Positions 27,178 to 38,160 of a stretch of 64,000 nt of DNA are shown piece after piece. The stretch covers positions 3,287 through 67,286 of the forward strand of contig CAWAFE010000058.1 of assembly GCA_963781215.1 (NCBI GenBank), written 5' to 3'. The position numbers and the translations under genes were made by a program. Position 1 is the first letter of the stretch, and each line of letters begins with the position of its first letter. The notes under the pieces are model-generated. The model saw only the letters and a program-made list of their open reading frames with translations, ran no database searches and was not told the DNA's origin. Source of the DNA: AP-15 sp963781215 (GTDB taxonomy: Bacteria; Pseudomonadota; Alphaproteobacteria; ATCC43930; CGMCC-115725).

Positions 27178-28518
27178 GTGACTGACGACAATTCCTTTAC
27201 CGGGCGGGTGCGGCGCTACGCCCAGGTGTCGACCGCAATGGGCGGGCTTGCGGCGCGGCTGGCTGGCGAGCGCTATTTCGGCCTGAGCCTCGACCGCGGC
27301 CGGCACGCCGCAGAGCTCAAGGCGGTGCTCGGCGGCATCAAGGGGCCGCTGATGAAGGTGGCGCAATTGCTCGCCACGATCCCCGAGGCCCTGCCGCGCG
27401 AATATGTCGAGGAGCTGGTGCAGCTGCAGGCGAATGCGCCGGCGATGGGCTGGCCGTTCGTGCGCCGCCGCATGGCGGGCGAATTGGGCGCCCAATGGCA
27501 GAGCCGGTTTCGCGAGTTTGACAAGAATGCGGCGCGCGCCGCCTCGCTCGGCCAGGTGCACCGGGCGACCGCCCTCGACGGCACAAGCCTCGCCTGCAAA
27601 TTGCAGTACCCGGACATGGCCTCGGCGGTGGAGGCCGACCTGCGCCAGCTCCGGCTGGCGATGGGGCTCTACGAGCGCTACGACCGGGCGGTCACGACCG
27701 CCGAGATCCACGCCGAAATCGCCGAGCGGCTGCGCGAGGAGCTCGATTACGAGCGCGAGGCCGCGCATATGCGGCTCTACGGCGCGATCCTGCGCGACGA
27801 GCCCGGCGCCGCGGTGCCGGCGCCGTTTCCCGAGCTGTCGACCCGGCGCCTTTTGACGATGACCTGGCTCGACGGCGCGCCGATCCTCGATACCGCCGAG
27901 GCACCGCTCGCCCGGCGCAACCTGGTCGCCCGCCACATGTTCCGCACTTGGTACCTGCCGTTCTACCATTACGGCGTGATCCACGGCGATCCGCATCTCG
28001 GCAACTACACGGTGAACCCGGAGGGCACCGTCAACCTCCTCGATTACGGCTGTGTGCGCATTTTCGCCGCCCCGTTCGTGAGCGGCGTCATCGACCTCTA
28101 CCACGCCTTGCAGCGCAGCGACCGCGACCTCGCGGTCCACGCCTACCAGAGCTGGGGCTTCGGCAACCTCTCGCGCGAGATGATCGAGGTGCTGAACCGC
28201 TGGGCGCTCTTTGTCTACGGCCCATTGCTCGACGACCGCGAGCGGCCGATCCAGGACAAGGAGAGCGGCGCCTACGGTCGCGAGGCAGCCGAGACCGTGC
28301 ATCGCGACATCCGCCGGCTCGGCGGCATTCGGCCGCCGGGCGAATTCGTCTTCATGGACCGGGCCGCGATCGGGCTCGGCTCGGTGTTCCTGCACCTGAA
28401 GGCGCGGCTCAACTGGCACCGGCTGTTCCACGAGCTGATCGACGATTTCGACGAGGCGGCACTCGCCGCCCGCCAGTCCGCAGCACTCGCCGCAGCCGGG
28501 GTGCCAGCGCCCACGTGA
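27178..28518 (+). CDS. ABC1/UbiB-family atypical kinase-like protein
   Basis: A 446-residue member of the ABC1/ADCK/UbiB atypical kinase family. Key motifs are the KxGQ-like N-terminal block (GIKGPLMKVAQLLATIP), AASLGQVHRA with the Ala-rich nucleotide loop, the catalytic-loop HGDPHLGNY and LDYGCVR. In bacteria the family supports ubiquinone synthesis or is uncharacterised. The position in an operon with a peptidase and a HAD phosphatase does not reveal a partner. Translation starts at GTG 27178, 10 bases after the pepF stop. Its TGA overlaps the HAD gene by four bases (GTGA). Confidence 0.85.
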   Translation: MTDDNSFTGRVRRYAQVSTAMGGLAARLAGERYFGLSLDRGRHAAELKAVLGGIKGPLMKVAQLLATIPEALPREYVEELVQLQANAPAMGWPFVRRRMAGELGAQWQSRFREFDKNAARAASLGQVHRATALDGTSLACKLQYPDMASAVEADLRQLRLAMGLYERYDRAVTTAEIHAEIAERLREELDYEREAAHMRLYGAILRDEPGAAVPAPFPELSTRRLLTMTWLDGAPILDTAEAPLARRNLVARHMFRTWYLPFYHYGVIHGDPHLGNYTVNPEGTVNLLDYGCVRIFAAPFVSGVIDLYHALQRSDRDLAVHAYQSWGFGNLSREMIEVLNRWALFVYGPLLDDRERPIQDKESGAYGREAAETVHRDIRRLGGIRPPGEFVFMDRAAIGLGSVFLHLKARLNWHRLFHELIDDFDEAALAARQSAALAAAGVPAPT

Positions 28519-29174
28519 CCCCTGCTCTCGTCATCTTCGATTGCGACGGGGTGCTGGTCGACAGCGAGCCGATCATCAACCGCGCCCATGCGATGGTGTT
28601 GACCGCCTGCGGCTATGCGGTCGGGCCGGAAGAGCTCGCGGCGCGTTTTCTCGGCATGTCGGACTCGGACATGCTGGCGGTCATCGAGCGTGAATGGGGC
28701 CGCCCATTACCGCCCTCCTATGGCAATCGCGTCGGCGCCGTCATCGAAGAGGGACATCGTCTCGCGGTGCCGGCGATCGAGGGGGTTGCCGAGGCGCTCG
28801 ATTCGCTCGCTGCGCCATACTGCGTCGCGTCGAGCAGCAGCCCCGACCAAATCAGACGCAAGCTCGACCTGACCGGGCTTCTGCCGCGGTTCGGCGACAA
28901 TCTGTTCAGCGCGACGATGGTCGCGCGCGGCAAGCCGGCGCCCGATCTGTTCCTCTTCGCGGCCAGGGAGATGGGTGCGGCACCGGAGCGGTGCCTGGTC
29001 GTCGAGGACAGCCCCGCCGGTATCGCCGCCGCTCTCGCCGCCGGAATGACCGCGATCGGCTTTTGCGGCGGCAGCCATTGCGGACCCGATCATGGCGTAC
29101 GGCTCGAGGCCTGTGGCGCCGCGGCGGTCATCGCCGACATGCGCGGCCTCGCCGATGCCGCGGCGCGGCTCTGA
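28515..29174 (+). CDS. HAD-superfamily phosphatase (beta-phosphoglucomutase-like subfamily)
   Basis: A 219-residue HAD hydrolase. Motif I is FDCDGVLVDSE with two Asp nucleophile/acid residues. The helical cap with Arg/Glu residues follows, then motif II SSSS, motif III K in GKPAPDLFLFAAREM, and motif IV EDSPAGIAAA. These match subfamily I phosphatases such as phosphoglycolate phosphatase or beta-phosphoglucomutase. The GTG start overlaps the ABC1 stop by four bases, so translation is probably coupled. The substrate is unknown. A promiscuous small-molecule phosphatase role is the safest reading. Confidence 0.85.
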   Translation: MTPALVIFDCDGVLVDSEPIINRAHAMVLTACGYAVGPEELAARFLGMSDSDMLAVIEREWGRPLPPSYGNRVGAVIEEGHRLAVPAIEGVAEALDSLAAPYCVASSSSPDQIRRKLDLTGLLPRFGDNLFSATMVARGKPAPDLFLFAAREMGAAPERCLVVEDSPAGIAAALAAGMTAIGFCGGSHCGPDHGVRLEACGAAAVIADMRGLADAAARL

Positions 29175-29238
29175 GGGCGGTTGCGCTGGCGGCTGTCCGT
29201 CGGCACACTCCACAGCACCAACCAGCGGCGGACCCCGC

Positions 29239-29529
29239 ATGCGCGTTATGCTCGCCCTTGCCTTATTCCCGGCGCTTCTCGGGGCCTGCACCCCCGAGAT
29301 CCCAGTCAAGCCCGATTTCGGCACCAGCGCGCTGAAGCCCACCGGCGACATCCCGCCCGAATTCGTCGAGTTCAACAATTACGACCCCGGCGTCAACCCG
29401 CTGCTGGCCGACCAGATGTGCGCGACACCCTACATCCTCGACAGCGAAAGGACGCGCGCTGCGGTGCCCGGCGAGACCGTCGCCGCCCAGGGCAGCTGTC
29501 AGACGCACATCCCGTTCGTCGGGAACTGA
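29239..29529 (+). CDS. small predicted lipoprotein of unknown function
   Basis: A 96-residue exported lipoprotein. The signal peptide ends with a lipobox (FPALLGAC) whose Cys would be lipidated. The mature part has TSALKPTGDIPPEFVEFNNYDP and two more Cys residues (MCATPY and GSCQTH), perhaps a disulfide. No domain is recognised. The following gmhA gene starts 5 bases after its stop, so the two may be co-transcribed, which would place this in or near the outer-membrane LPS pathway, though that is only inference from position. Confidence 0.7.
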   Translation: MRVMLALALFPALLGACTPEIPVKPDFGTSALKPTGDIPPEFVEFNNYDPGVNPLLADQMCATPYILDSERTRAAVPGETVAAQGSCQTHIPFVGN

Positions 29530-29534
29530 ACACC

Positions 29535-30119
29535 GTGACTGCGGCGATCCTGGATTACCTCTTCCGGTCGCGCGACACGATCCAGGCGGCGATCGAAGAC
29601 CCCAGCTTTGTTCGGACGCTTCGCGAGATCGCCGACCTCGCCACCGCGGCGCTCGCCGGTGGATATAAGCTGCTTCTCGCCGGCAACGGCGGCAGCGCCG
29701 CCGACGCGCAGCATATCGCCGGGGAATTTTTGTCGCGGCTCAACTACGACCGCGCGCCCGCCGCGGCACTGGCGCTGACGACCGACACATCGGTCCTGAC
29801 CGCGATCGGCAATGATTACGGCTACGACCGGGTGTTCGAGCGGCAGATCCTGGGCCTCGGCCGCAAGGGCGACGTGCTCGTCGCGCTTTCGACATCCGGC
29901 CGCTCGCCGAACATCCTGCGGGCGGTCGACGCGGCGCGACAAAACGGGCTTGGCGTCATCGGCTTCACCGGCAGGACCGGCGGTGACCTGGCCTCACGCT
30001 GCGATGTGTGCCTGCACGCACCTTCGGATTTGACGCCGCTCGTGCAGCAGATCCACATCGTCGCCGGCCATATCGTCTGCGGCCTCGTTGAGGAGCGCCT
30101 GTTTCCGCAGGCCGGCTGA
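29535..30119 (+). CDS. gmhA: sedoheptulose 7-phosphate isomerase / SIS-domain protein
   Basis: A 194-residue SIS (sugar isomerase) protein. NGGSAADAQHIAGEF carries the phosphate-binding and catalytic residues of GmhA, and STSGRSPNI the second phosphate loop; HIVCGLVEE closes the domain. GmhA converts sedoheptulose 7-phosphate to D-glycero-D-manno-heptose 7-phosphate for the LPS inner core. Alternatively it could be DiaA-like, a related SIS protein in replication control. HAGEF favours GmhA. A GTG start is used. No heptose kinase (hldE) gene is nearby. Confidence 0.85.
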   Translation: MTAAILDYLFRSRDTIQAAIEDPSFVRTLREIADLATAALAGGYKLLLAGNGGSAADAQHIAGEFLSRLNYDRAPAAALALTTDTSVLTAIGNDYGYDRVFERQILGLGRKGDVLVALSTSGRSPNILRAVDAARQNGLGVIGFTGRTGGDLASRCDVCLHAPSDLTPLVQQIHIVAGHIVCGLVEERLFPQAG

Positions 30120-30313
30120 CCGCGGCCCGGCGTTGCACCCGGGGCGTCGCTGCAGCGCATCGATGTGTCGCCCCACGGTCGGGGCCGCCTTGACCGGAGC
30201 CGTCCCGTGGGCAATAAGGTGCCCCGTCAGCGTGATGCGGGCAATTCGCAACAAGGCCGGCCGATGACGGCTGGCGGCCGGCGACGATCGTCCCGATCGA
30301 ACAGGGAGGCATC
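30120..30313. other. short intergenic region
   Basis: About 190 bases between gmhA and the transporter operon. It contains the strong ribosome binding site (AACAGGGAGG) of the next gene at about 30300-30308. No paired promoter elements stood out. Confidence 0.4.
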
Positions 30314-31648
30314 ATGAGCTCATTCCCCATGGTCAAGCCGACCCGGCGTGCGATGCTCGGGGCCGGCAGCGCCCTTCTTGCCGGCGCGGCGTTGCCACGC
30401 CTTGCTTTCGCCGAAGATCGTCCGCCAATCGGCACCTGGCCGGCAGGCTCGTCCGGCCCATCGGTCTTTATCGGCATCACCGTGCCGCGCACCGGAACCT
30501 ATGCCGTCCAGGGCGAGGACGAGTTGAAGGGCATGCAGCTCGCGGTCGAGCACATCAACAGCGGCGACCCGGTGATCAAGGCGATCTCGCCGAAGACGAC
30601 AAAGGGCGTGCTCGGCAAGGAGGTCAAGTACGGCGTCGCCGATTCCGAAGCCAAGCCCAATACCGCAATACAGGCGCAGTCGCGCTTCATCACCGAGAAC
30701 AAGGCGATCCTGATGACCGGCTCGACCTCGAGCGCGGTCGCGGTCGCGCTGAACAAACTCGCTCAGCGCGAAAAGGTTCTTTATGTCGTCGCCATCTCCG
30801 GCTCCAACGACACCACGGGGAAGGATTGCGTCCGCTACAGCTTCCGCCAGTGCTTTTACGGCCAGACCGCCGCCGCCGCGATTGGCCCGGTCATGCTCAA
30901 GAATTTCGGCAAGAACAAAAAGGCGGCGTACCTGACGCCGGACTATACTTATGGGCACACGGTACAAAAGTCGATGGAGGAGTACCTTGCCAAGAACGGC
31001 GGCTGGACTACCGCGACCAATCAGGTGGCGCCGCTAGGGGCGCCCGATTACAGCTCGTATCTGCTCAACGTTTCCAACTCCGGGGCCGACTACCTGCTCA
31101 ACGTCAACTGGGGCCACGACGCGGTGCTGTCGATCCAGCAGGCCAAGCAGTTCGGCATCTTCGACAAGATGAAGCTGGTGATCCCCTACCAGACGCCGTT
31201 CCTCGCCAAGGAGGTGGGCGCTGAGATCATGCAGGGGGTTCTTGCCGCCACCGATTTCTGGTGGACGCTCGAAGACAAGTATCCGGTGGCCAAGATGTTC
31301 GTCGAGGCATTCGACAAAAAATATGGCTACAAGCCCGAATGGGGCGCTAACAACGCCTACATGCAGTTCGCGATGTGGGCCGATGCGTGCGAGCGCGCCG
31401 GCACGTTCTACCCGCCGGACGTGATCAAGGCCTACGAAGCCGGCCAGCACATCAACTCGACAGTCGGCGAGGTGTATTTCCGCGCCGCCGACCACCAACT
31501 GGTGCGGCCCGTCGTCATCGTTCAGGGCAAGGCGCCCGCCGCGATGAAGAACAAGGAGGATTTCTGGGAGGTGACGGAGGTTGTGCCCGGCGAAGGCCTG
31601 ATGCAGGCGCCGGACGCGTTCGGCTGCCACCTCGGCGAATACACCTGA
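30314..31648 (+). CDS. Liv-type ABC transporter periplasmic binding protein (Tat-exported)
   Basis: A 444-residue solute-binding protein of the branched-chain amino acid/amide class (Peripla_BP_6). The N-terminus carries a twin-arginine signal (TRRAMLG then a hydrophobic run ending LAFA). The mature domain begins with IGITVPRTGTYAVQGEDELKG. Residues such as GSTSSAVAVALNKLAQRE line the binding cleft. It heads a four-gene transporter (H, fused M-G, F). In this superfamily ligands range from amino acids to aromatic acids and urea, so leucine is not implied. GGGAGG precedes the ATG. Confidence 0.92.
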   Translation: MSSFPMVKPTRRAMLGAGSALLAGAALPRLAFAEDRPPIGTWPAGSSGPSVFIGITVPRTGTYAVQGEDELKGMQLAVEHINSGDPVIKAISPKTTKGVLGKEVKYGVADSEAKPNTAIQAQSRFITENKAILMTGSTSSAVAVALNKLAQREKVLYVVAISGSNDTTGKDCVRYSFRQCFYGQTAAAAIGPVMLKNFGKNKKAAYLTPDYTYGHTVQKSMEEYLAKNGGWTTATNQVAPLGAPDYSSYLLNVSNSGADYLLNVNWGHDAVLSIQQAKQFGIFDKMKLVIPYQTPFLAKEVGAEIMQGVLAATDFWWTLEDKYPVAKMFVEAFDKKYGYKPEWGANNAYMQFAMWADACERAGTFYPPDVIKAYEAGQHINSTVGEVYFRAADHQLVRPVVIVQGKAPAAMKNKEDFWEVTEVVPGEGLMQAPDAFGCHLGEYT

Positions 31649-31732
31649 GACGCGCGGCCCGGCGGTGGCGGTTGCCGCCGCCGCGACGCTGCCGATTTTT
31701 GGCTTGGTGCCCACCCCGCCTGCCCGAAGCAC

Positions 31733-32608
31733 ATGATCACCTGGCCAAACTTTCTCTCGCAATTGTTCAATGGGCTGGCGTCGGGCGCGCTGTTGGCGCT
31801 GATCGCTTCGGGGTTGACCATCATCTACGGCACCCTCGGCGTCCTGAACCTGGCGCATGGCGCGATGTTCATGCTCGGCGGCTATGCCGGCTACCTGGCC
31901 TTCGACGCCACCGGGTCGTTCGCCGCCGCGGTGGCCGCGGGTGCGCTCTTTCTGCTGGTGGTCGGCGGCATCATCGAACTGGTGCTTATCCGGCATTTCT
32001 ACGGCCGCCCGCCGGAAGACCAGCTGCTGGTCACCTTCGGCATCGGCATCGTCATGGTCGAGCTGGTGCGGTTCGGCTTCGGCAGCCTGACCCGGACCGT
32101 GCATGCGCCGGCCTGGGCCGCCGGCGTCACGCCGATGGGCGTCATGATCTACCCGACCTACCGCATCGTCGTGCTGGCGATCGCGGCGCTGGCGCTGGCG
32201 GCGCTCTATATCATCCTCTACCGCACCCGGATCGGGATCATCGTGCGCGCCGGCATCGAGGATTCGGACATGGTCGGCATGCTCGGAATCAACGTCTACC
32301 GAGTCTTCATGCTGGTCTTCGGCATCGGCGCGATGGCGGCCGGGTTTGCCGGGATCGTCAACGCGCCGGTGGTGTCGTTGACCCCCGACATGGGCGAGTC
32401 GATTCTGGTGCAGTGCTTTGTCGTCGTCGTCATCGGCGGGGTCGGCTCGTTTCCCGGCGCGATCCTCGGCGGGCTGATCGCGGGGGAGATCCTCAGCCTG
32501 ACCTCGATGGTCGACCCGGCCTATTCGGGGGTCATGCTGTTCGCGGTGATGACCCTGGTGCTGTTGCTGCGCCCGCAAGGCCTGCTCGGCATGCAGAGCC
32601 GCGATTGA
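31733..32608 (+). CDS. livH: Liv-type ABC transporter permease (LivH)
   Basis: A 291-residue inner-membrane permease with about eight hydrophobic segments. It opens with LFNGLASGALLALIASGLTIIYG and LAHGAMFMLGGY, both typical of LivH. The cytoplasmic EAA-like loop is near AGIEDSDMVGMLGINVYR. It lies 84 bases after the binding-protein gene; the gap shows nothing beyond a possible weak hairpin. It pairs with the permease half of the next gene to form the transmembrane channel. Confidence 0.92.
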   Translation: MITWPNFLSQLFNGLASGALLALIASGLTIIYGTLGVLNLAHGAMFMLGGYAGYLAFDATGSFAAAVAAGALFLLVVGGIIELVLIRHFYGRPPEDQLLVTFGIGIVMVELVRFGFGSLTRTVHAPAWAAGVTPMGVMIYPTYRIVVLAIAALALAALYIILYRTRIGIIVRAGIEDSDMVGMLGINVYRVFMLVFGIGAMAAGFAGIVNAPVVSLTPDMGESILVQCFVVVVIGGVGSFPGAILGGLIAGEILSLTSMVDPAYSGVMLFAVMTLVLLLRPQGLLGMQSRD

Positions 32609-32621
32609 GCCCATCCGCCTG

Positions 32622-34432
<1,811 letters not shown>

Positions 34433-34436
<4 letters not shown>

Positions 34437-35134
34437 CGGCACTCCTCGAAGTCGAGCGCATCAACAGCTATTACGGCGACAGCCACATCCTGTTCGACGT
34501 GTCGCTGCAGGTCGAGCGGAACGAAGTCGTGGCGCTGCTCGGCCGCAACGGCGCCGGCAAGAGCACGACCCTGAAGAGCCTGATCGGCGCGGTCCGCCCG
34601 CGCTCCGGCCGGATCGTCCTAGAGGGCACGTCGATACAGGGGCTGCCGCCGCATGCGATCGCCGGCCTCGGCTTGCAATTGGTGCCGGAGGAGCGGCGCA
34701 TCTTCGGCAGCCTTTCGGTCGAGGAAAATCTGGTGCTGGCCGGGCTCACCGCGAAATCGCGCTGGCCGCTCGACCGCGTCTGGGCGACCTTCCCGCGCCT
34801 CGAAGAGCGGCGGCGCAGCCGCGGCACCGACCTCTCGGGCGGCGAGCAGCAGATGCTAGCGATCGCCCGCGCGCTCTTCCGCGACCCCAAGATCCTGCTG
34901 CTCGACGAGCCGTTTGAGGGGCTGGCTCCGATAATCGTGCGCGATCTTCTCGCAACGTGCCGCGGCCTCGCCGCGGCCGGGCAAACGATCGTCCTGGTGG
35001 AGCAGAACATCTCGGCCGCGATGAGCCTCGCGGACCGCGTCTACATCATCAACAACGGCCACATCGTCGAGGCGATGAGCGCGCAGGCGGTGCGCGACCA
35101 GCCCGAGATCCTGCACCGTCATCTCGGCGTTTGA
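34433..35134 (+). CDS. livF: Liv-type ABC transporter ATPase (LivF)
   Basis: A 233-residue ABC ATPase with Walker A GRNGAGKST, Q-loop, signature LSGGEQQML, Walker B ILLLDEPFEGL and a switch His in LVEQNISAAM. Short length and the final LHRHLGV end match LivF. The GTG start overlaps the stop of the fused permease-ATPase, so translation is coupled. It completes the transporter with one ATPase per half. Confidence 0.93.
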
Positions 35135-35141
35135 GGCGCCT

Positions 35142-35170
35142 CATCGCCGCTCGCCGCGAGGCGGCGGATG
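35142..35170. terminator. possible hairpin downstream of livF
   Basis: An imperfect inverted repeat (CATCGCCGC and GCGGCGGATG) lies between the convergent livF and small-ORF stops. No T-run. Weak evidence. Confidence 0.35.
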
Positions 35171-35173
35171 CGC

Positions 35174-35446
35174 TCAGCCGAGCGCGATCAGGGTGCCGAT
35201 CAGGTCGGCCGGCCAGATCAGGCTGACCGGCGCGTTCGTCAACGCGGCGCCGAACGAGGCGATACCGTTGCCCGACAGCTCCGCCGCGCTCGCCATGTGA
35301 TGGCTGAAATGCGCCAGCACCCCCGCCAGATAGAGGCCGGTGACCCATTTCCAGCCATGCCGATGCTGGTACGATCGGGCGGGCTTTGGCACCGCAAACG
35401 AAAAAACCCTGCGTCCGAATTTGGGCAATCCCGGCGGGCCGATCAT
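35174..35446 (-). CDS. small protein with one hydrophobic segment, unknown
   Basis: A 90-residue protein. Residues about 31-52 (WKWVTGLYLAGVLAHFSHHM) form a membrane-like segment with several His. The codons are strongly G/C-ending, as in genuine genes here. GGTGAG lies before the ATG. A longer minus-strand frame that continues to 36715 is an artefact of the next genes' antisense. No family is recognised; it may be a small inner-membrane protein. Confidence 0.55.
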   Translation of the reverse strand: MIGPPGLPKFGRRVFSFAVPKPARSYQHRHGWKWVTGLYLAGVLAHFSHHMASAAELSGNGIASFGAALTNAPVSLIWPADLIGTLIALG

Positions 35447-35571
35447 GATCTCACCCACGCATTCGCGACATTGCGGTCGAAGACGCAAGACGATCCACCC
35501 GACCGCGGTGCCTCGATTGTACCCGGTTTTGTCGCGATCGTCACGGCCCCCGCGTCGATTGTGCCTACCGA

Positions 35572-36336
35572 TCATTGCCGGCCGCCGGCGAGCCCGGCCG
35601 CCGCGGCGAGGGTGTAGAGCCCCGCTGCCCCGAGGAGCCCGATCGCGAGTGCCGTAAACGCCTCGGCCCCGAGCCTGTCGCCGAGCGACCGGCCGGCAAA
35701 TCCGCCGAGCAGGGCGAACGGGATCAGGACGCCGGCGCCGAGCCAGGTCGCGGCAGGAATACCGATGGTCGCGGCATGGGACGCGAGCGTCGCCCCGTAG
35801 GCGAGCGCGAAGAACGACAGCAATGTCGCGCGCGCCGTCCGCGGCGGCGTGCCGACGAGCAGCAGATACATCAGCACGGGCGGCCCCGACATTCCGATAA
35901 GTGCCGTGGCCGCACCCGATACGGCTCCCGCCGCGAGATCTAGGACGGGCCGCGCGCCGAACGGCGGCTGCCGCCGCAGGCGGTGCCGCGACAGCGCGAG
36001 CAATGCCGCAAAGGCGACAATCACCGCCCCGACGACCGCCCGCACCAGGCGCGGATCCGCATAGCGGAAGGCGATCAGCCCGAGCGGCAGACCGGCAAGG
36101 CTTCCCAAGGTCAACCGCAGCAGCAGCCGCGGCGCGACCGCCCGGTGCAGCCCGGGCAGCACGACGATCGACAGCGCCGCGGTGACGATAATGACCAGCT
36201 GGATCGCCCTTGCCGGCTCGACGAACAGCAGAAAGAGTGGCGTCGCCAACACCGCAAAGCCGAAGCCGCCCGCCGCCTGGAGCAAAGCCGCGGCAAAGGT
36301 CGTCGCCGCCAGCCCGGTCCAGTCGAGCAGGTTCAC
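35572..36336 (-). CDS. TauE/SafE-family membrane permease (sulfite/anion exporter-like)
   Basis: A 254-residue membrane protein with about eight hydrophobic segments. It starts GLAATTFAAALLQAAGGFGFAVLATPLF, the first signature of the TauE/SafE family, with the second in GAVSGAATALIGMSGPPV. Members export sulfite, sulfoacetate or other anions, often beside organosulfonate degradation genes. None adjoins here. The location between a Liv transporter and an unknown gene gives no pathway. The sulfur link is a family tendency only. Confidence 0.85.
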   Translation of the reverse strand: MNLLDWTGLAATTFAAALLQAAGGFGFAVLATPLFLLFVEPARAIQLVIIVTAALSIVVLPGLHRAVAPRLLLRLTLGSLAGLPLGLIAFRYADPRLVRAVVGAVIVAFAALLALSRHRLRRQPPFGARPVLDLAAGAVSGAATALIGMSGPPVLMYLLLVGTPPRTARATLLSFFALAYGATLASHAATIGIPAATWLGAGVLIPFALLGGFAGRSLGDRLGAEAFTALAIGLLGAAGLYTLAAAAGLAGGRQ

Positions 36337-36357
36337 CCGATGGTCCCAAAAATCTCG

Positions 36358-36699
36358 TCAGGGCGTCTTGTGGGCGGCGGCGGCGCGGCGCGCCTGCGGC
36401 CCGGCGTCGCGGACGACAAAGGCGCCGGCGATCGTCTCGACCCGATAACCGCAGCAGAAGCGCGCGACGAAGGCATGGGCGAAGGCGGCGTCCGCGAAGA
36501 AGAAGGCGACTGCGTCGTTGCGCACGCCGTCGAGCCCCGCCGGCGCCGTCACCCAGCCATCGGTGCCGCAGGTCTCGTCGAGCCAAGCATACATGATCTC
36601 CAGCTGCCGGCCGAGGCCTTCGGGCGGTACCGCGATCCGCACCCGCACCGGATATTGCCGCTCCGCCTCGCGCCGGGCCCGCATCGATGCTCGGGTCAC
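36358..36699 (-). CDS. conserved hypothetical protein, 113 aa
   Basis: A small soluble protein that recalls uncharacterised rhizobial proteins: RVRIAVPPEGLG near the start, AWLDETCGTDGW, and AVAFFFADAAFAHAFVARFCCG. The GTG at 36699 is supported by an upstream GGAGAGAGG. Four Cys residues are not in a known motif. It sits upstream of the TauE-like permease and 21 bases before it, so they are probably one transcript. Confidence 0.65.
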   Translation of the reverse strand: MTRASMRARREAERQYPVRVRIAVPPEGLGRQLEIMYAWLDETCGTDGWVTAPAGLDGVRNDAVAFFFADAAFAHAFVARFCCGYRVETIAGAFVVRDAGPQARRAAAAHKTP

Positions 36700-36778
36700 G
36701 CCTCTCTCCGTTCATGTTACGTTCGGAAATTAGCGTTGTCGGCGCGGCGGTGTCCAGGGCGAAATCGCAGGAGTGCCG

Positions 36779-37975
36779 TCAGGGGCGCAGCAAGGCCGGA
36801 CGCAGCGCCCAGGCGAGTGGCAGGGTCATGAGGACTAGGGCGGCGACCAGCACCATCATCGCCGGCACGCCGGCAGCGTCGCTCGCCAGGCCGTAGAGGA
36901 CGGGAGCGACGGCCCCGGCGCCGATCGTCCCGGTGTAGAAGATGCTGAAGGCGCGGTGCCGCCGCTCGGGCGGCACCAGCTCGGGCACGGTCCCGTAGAG
37001 CACCGAAGAGGTCCCGTTGAGGGCGATGCCGATCAGCGGCAGGACCGCCAGCGCCGCCATCAGCGGCAGCGGCAGCAGCGCCAGGATGCCGAGTGCCGTC
37101 AGGCCTTCGGTCAAGAACACGGCCGGGATCACGCCGATCCGCGCCCCGAGATAGCCGCAGACGAGCTTGCCCGCCGCCCCGCCCGCAAAAACCAGCGTCA
37201 GGGCGACGCCGATCATCGGCAGATCGGCGCCCTTCGTCCGCAGCAGAAACGGCAGAAAGGTTAGAAATCCCATGCGCGTCGCGCTGTCGATGACGCCGAT
37301 CGACAGCAGCAAAGGAAAGCCGCGGCCACTGCCGGCGATCGCGACCGCCGGCTTGGCGTGGTCGGGAGCGGCTTCCGCCTTGCTGTCGGGCAGGCGCCGC
37401 AGCAGCAGCACCCCCGCCGCCGCGGCGATGGCGAGGATGCCCAGCACCAGGGTCGCCGACCGCCACGCCATCAAGGTGACGAGCCAGGCGGTGGCGGCCG
37501 GCACCGCCATCTTCCCGACGTCGCCCGAAAAATTGTAGTTGGCGAGCGCGCCGCGCGAGCGCTGCCCCTCGAAGGCGCGGGCGACGAGGCTCGAGGCGAT
37601 CGGGTGCTGCACGCTCGACCCGATCCCGCTGACGACGAGGGCCACCATCAACAACAGCGGGCCGGCGCTGACCCCGGCGACAAGATAGCCGATGCCGGCG
37701 AGCGCAGTGCCGAGCGCCAACAGCAGCGGGCCGCCTATGCGGTCGGCGAGCATTCCCGCCGGCACCTGAAACCCGGCCATCGACCCGGCGTAAAGCGCCC
37801 GCAGCAGCCCCACCTCGGCGTATCCCAGCCCGAACTCGGTCTGCCACAGCGGCAGCAGCACGTAGAGCAGGTCGGTGTAGCCGTCGTGCAACGCATGCGC
37901 CCCGCAGGCCACCGCCATGGTCCGCCGCTCGGCATTTCCGGAAAACACCGCCGCCGAGACCGTGATTTGGGACAA
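36779..37975 (-). CDS. MFS transporter (fosmidomycin-resistance-like)
   Basis: A 12-TM major facilitator protein. The motif HDGYTDLLYVLLPLWQ and the later RALYAGSMAGFQVPAGMLADRIGG (the DRxGG cytoplasmic loop) are typical of the FSR/Bcr-related subgroup. I choose a TTG start at 37975: it gives LSQITVSAAVFS and is preceded by AGAGGAG at ideal spacing, whereas an ATG at 37918 lacks one. Substrate unknown; efflux of small toxicants is common in the group. It diverges from the RidA gene. Confidence 0.85.
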   Translation of the reverse strand: MSQITVSAAVFSGNAERRTMAVACGAHALHDGYTDLLYVLLPLWQTEFGLGYAEVGLLRALYAGSMAGFQVPAGMLADRIGGPLLLALGTALAGIGYLVAGVSAGPLLLMVALVVSGIGSSVQHPIASSLVARAFEGQRSRGALANYNFSGDVGKMAVPAATAWLVTLMAWRSATLVLGILAIAAAAGVLLLRRLPDSKAEAAPDHAKPAVAIAGSGRGFPLLLSIGVIDSATRMGFLTFLPFLLRTKGADLPMIGVALTLVFAGGAAGKLVCGYLGARIGVIPAVFLTEGLTALGILALLPLPLMAALAVLPLIGIALNGTSSVLYGTVPELVPPERRHRAFSIFYTGTIGAGAVAPVLYGLASDAAGVPAMMVLVAALVLMTLPLAWALRPALLRP

Positions 37976-38160
37976 CGCACTACTCCTCTGCCGCCGGTCG
38001 ATCTGAGATCGTTGGGGCGCGGCAATCAAGACAATTGTTACCGGTCCGTGACAGTAGCCGGCGCCGATCCTCACGCCTGACCGGGTTTATGGTGGCGGCT
38101 GGACTCGTATGTCGCCCTGCTCCAAGCTTGCGCCAGCACACATCTTGCTCGGAGACGGCG

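Noticed and set aside
24490..28518. 1342-residue ORF joining acyl-CoA synthetase antisense, pepF and the ABC1 gene
   Set aside because: pepF and the ABC1 gene are separate; a one-base deletion near 27101 fuses their frames by chance, and the pepF stop is found in the other frame at 27165.
35174..36715. 513-residue minus-strand ORF
   Set aside because: Mostly antisense of the TauE-like and conserved hypothetical genes; only the last 90 residues (35174-35446) look like a separate gene.
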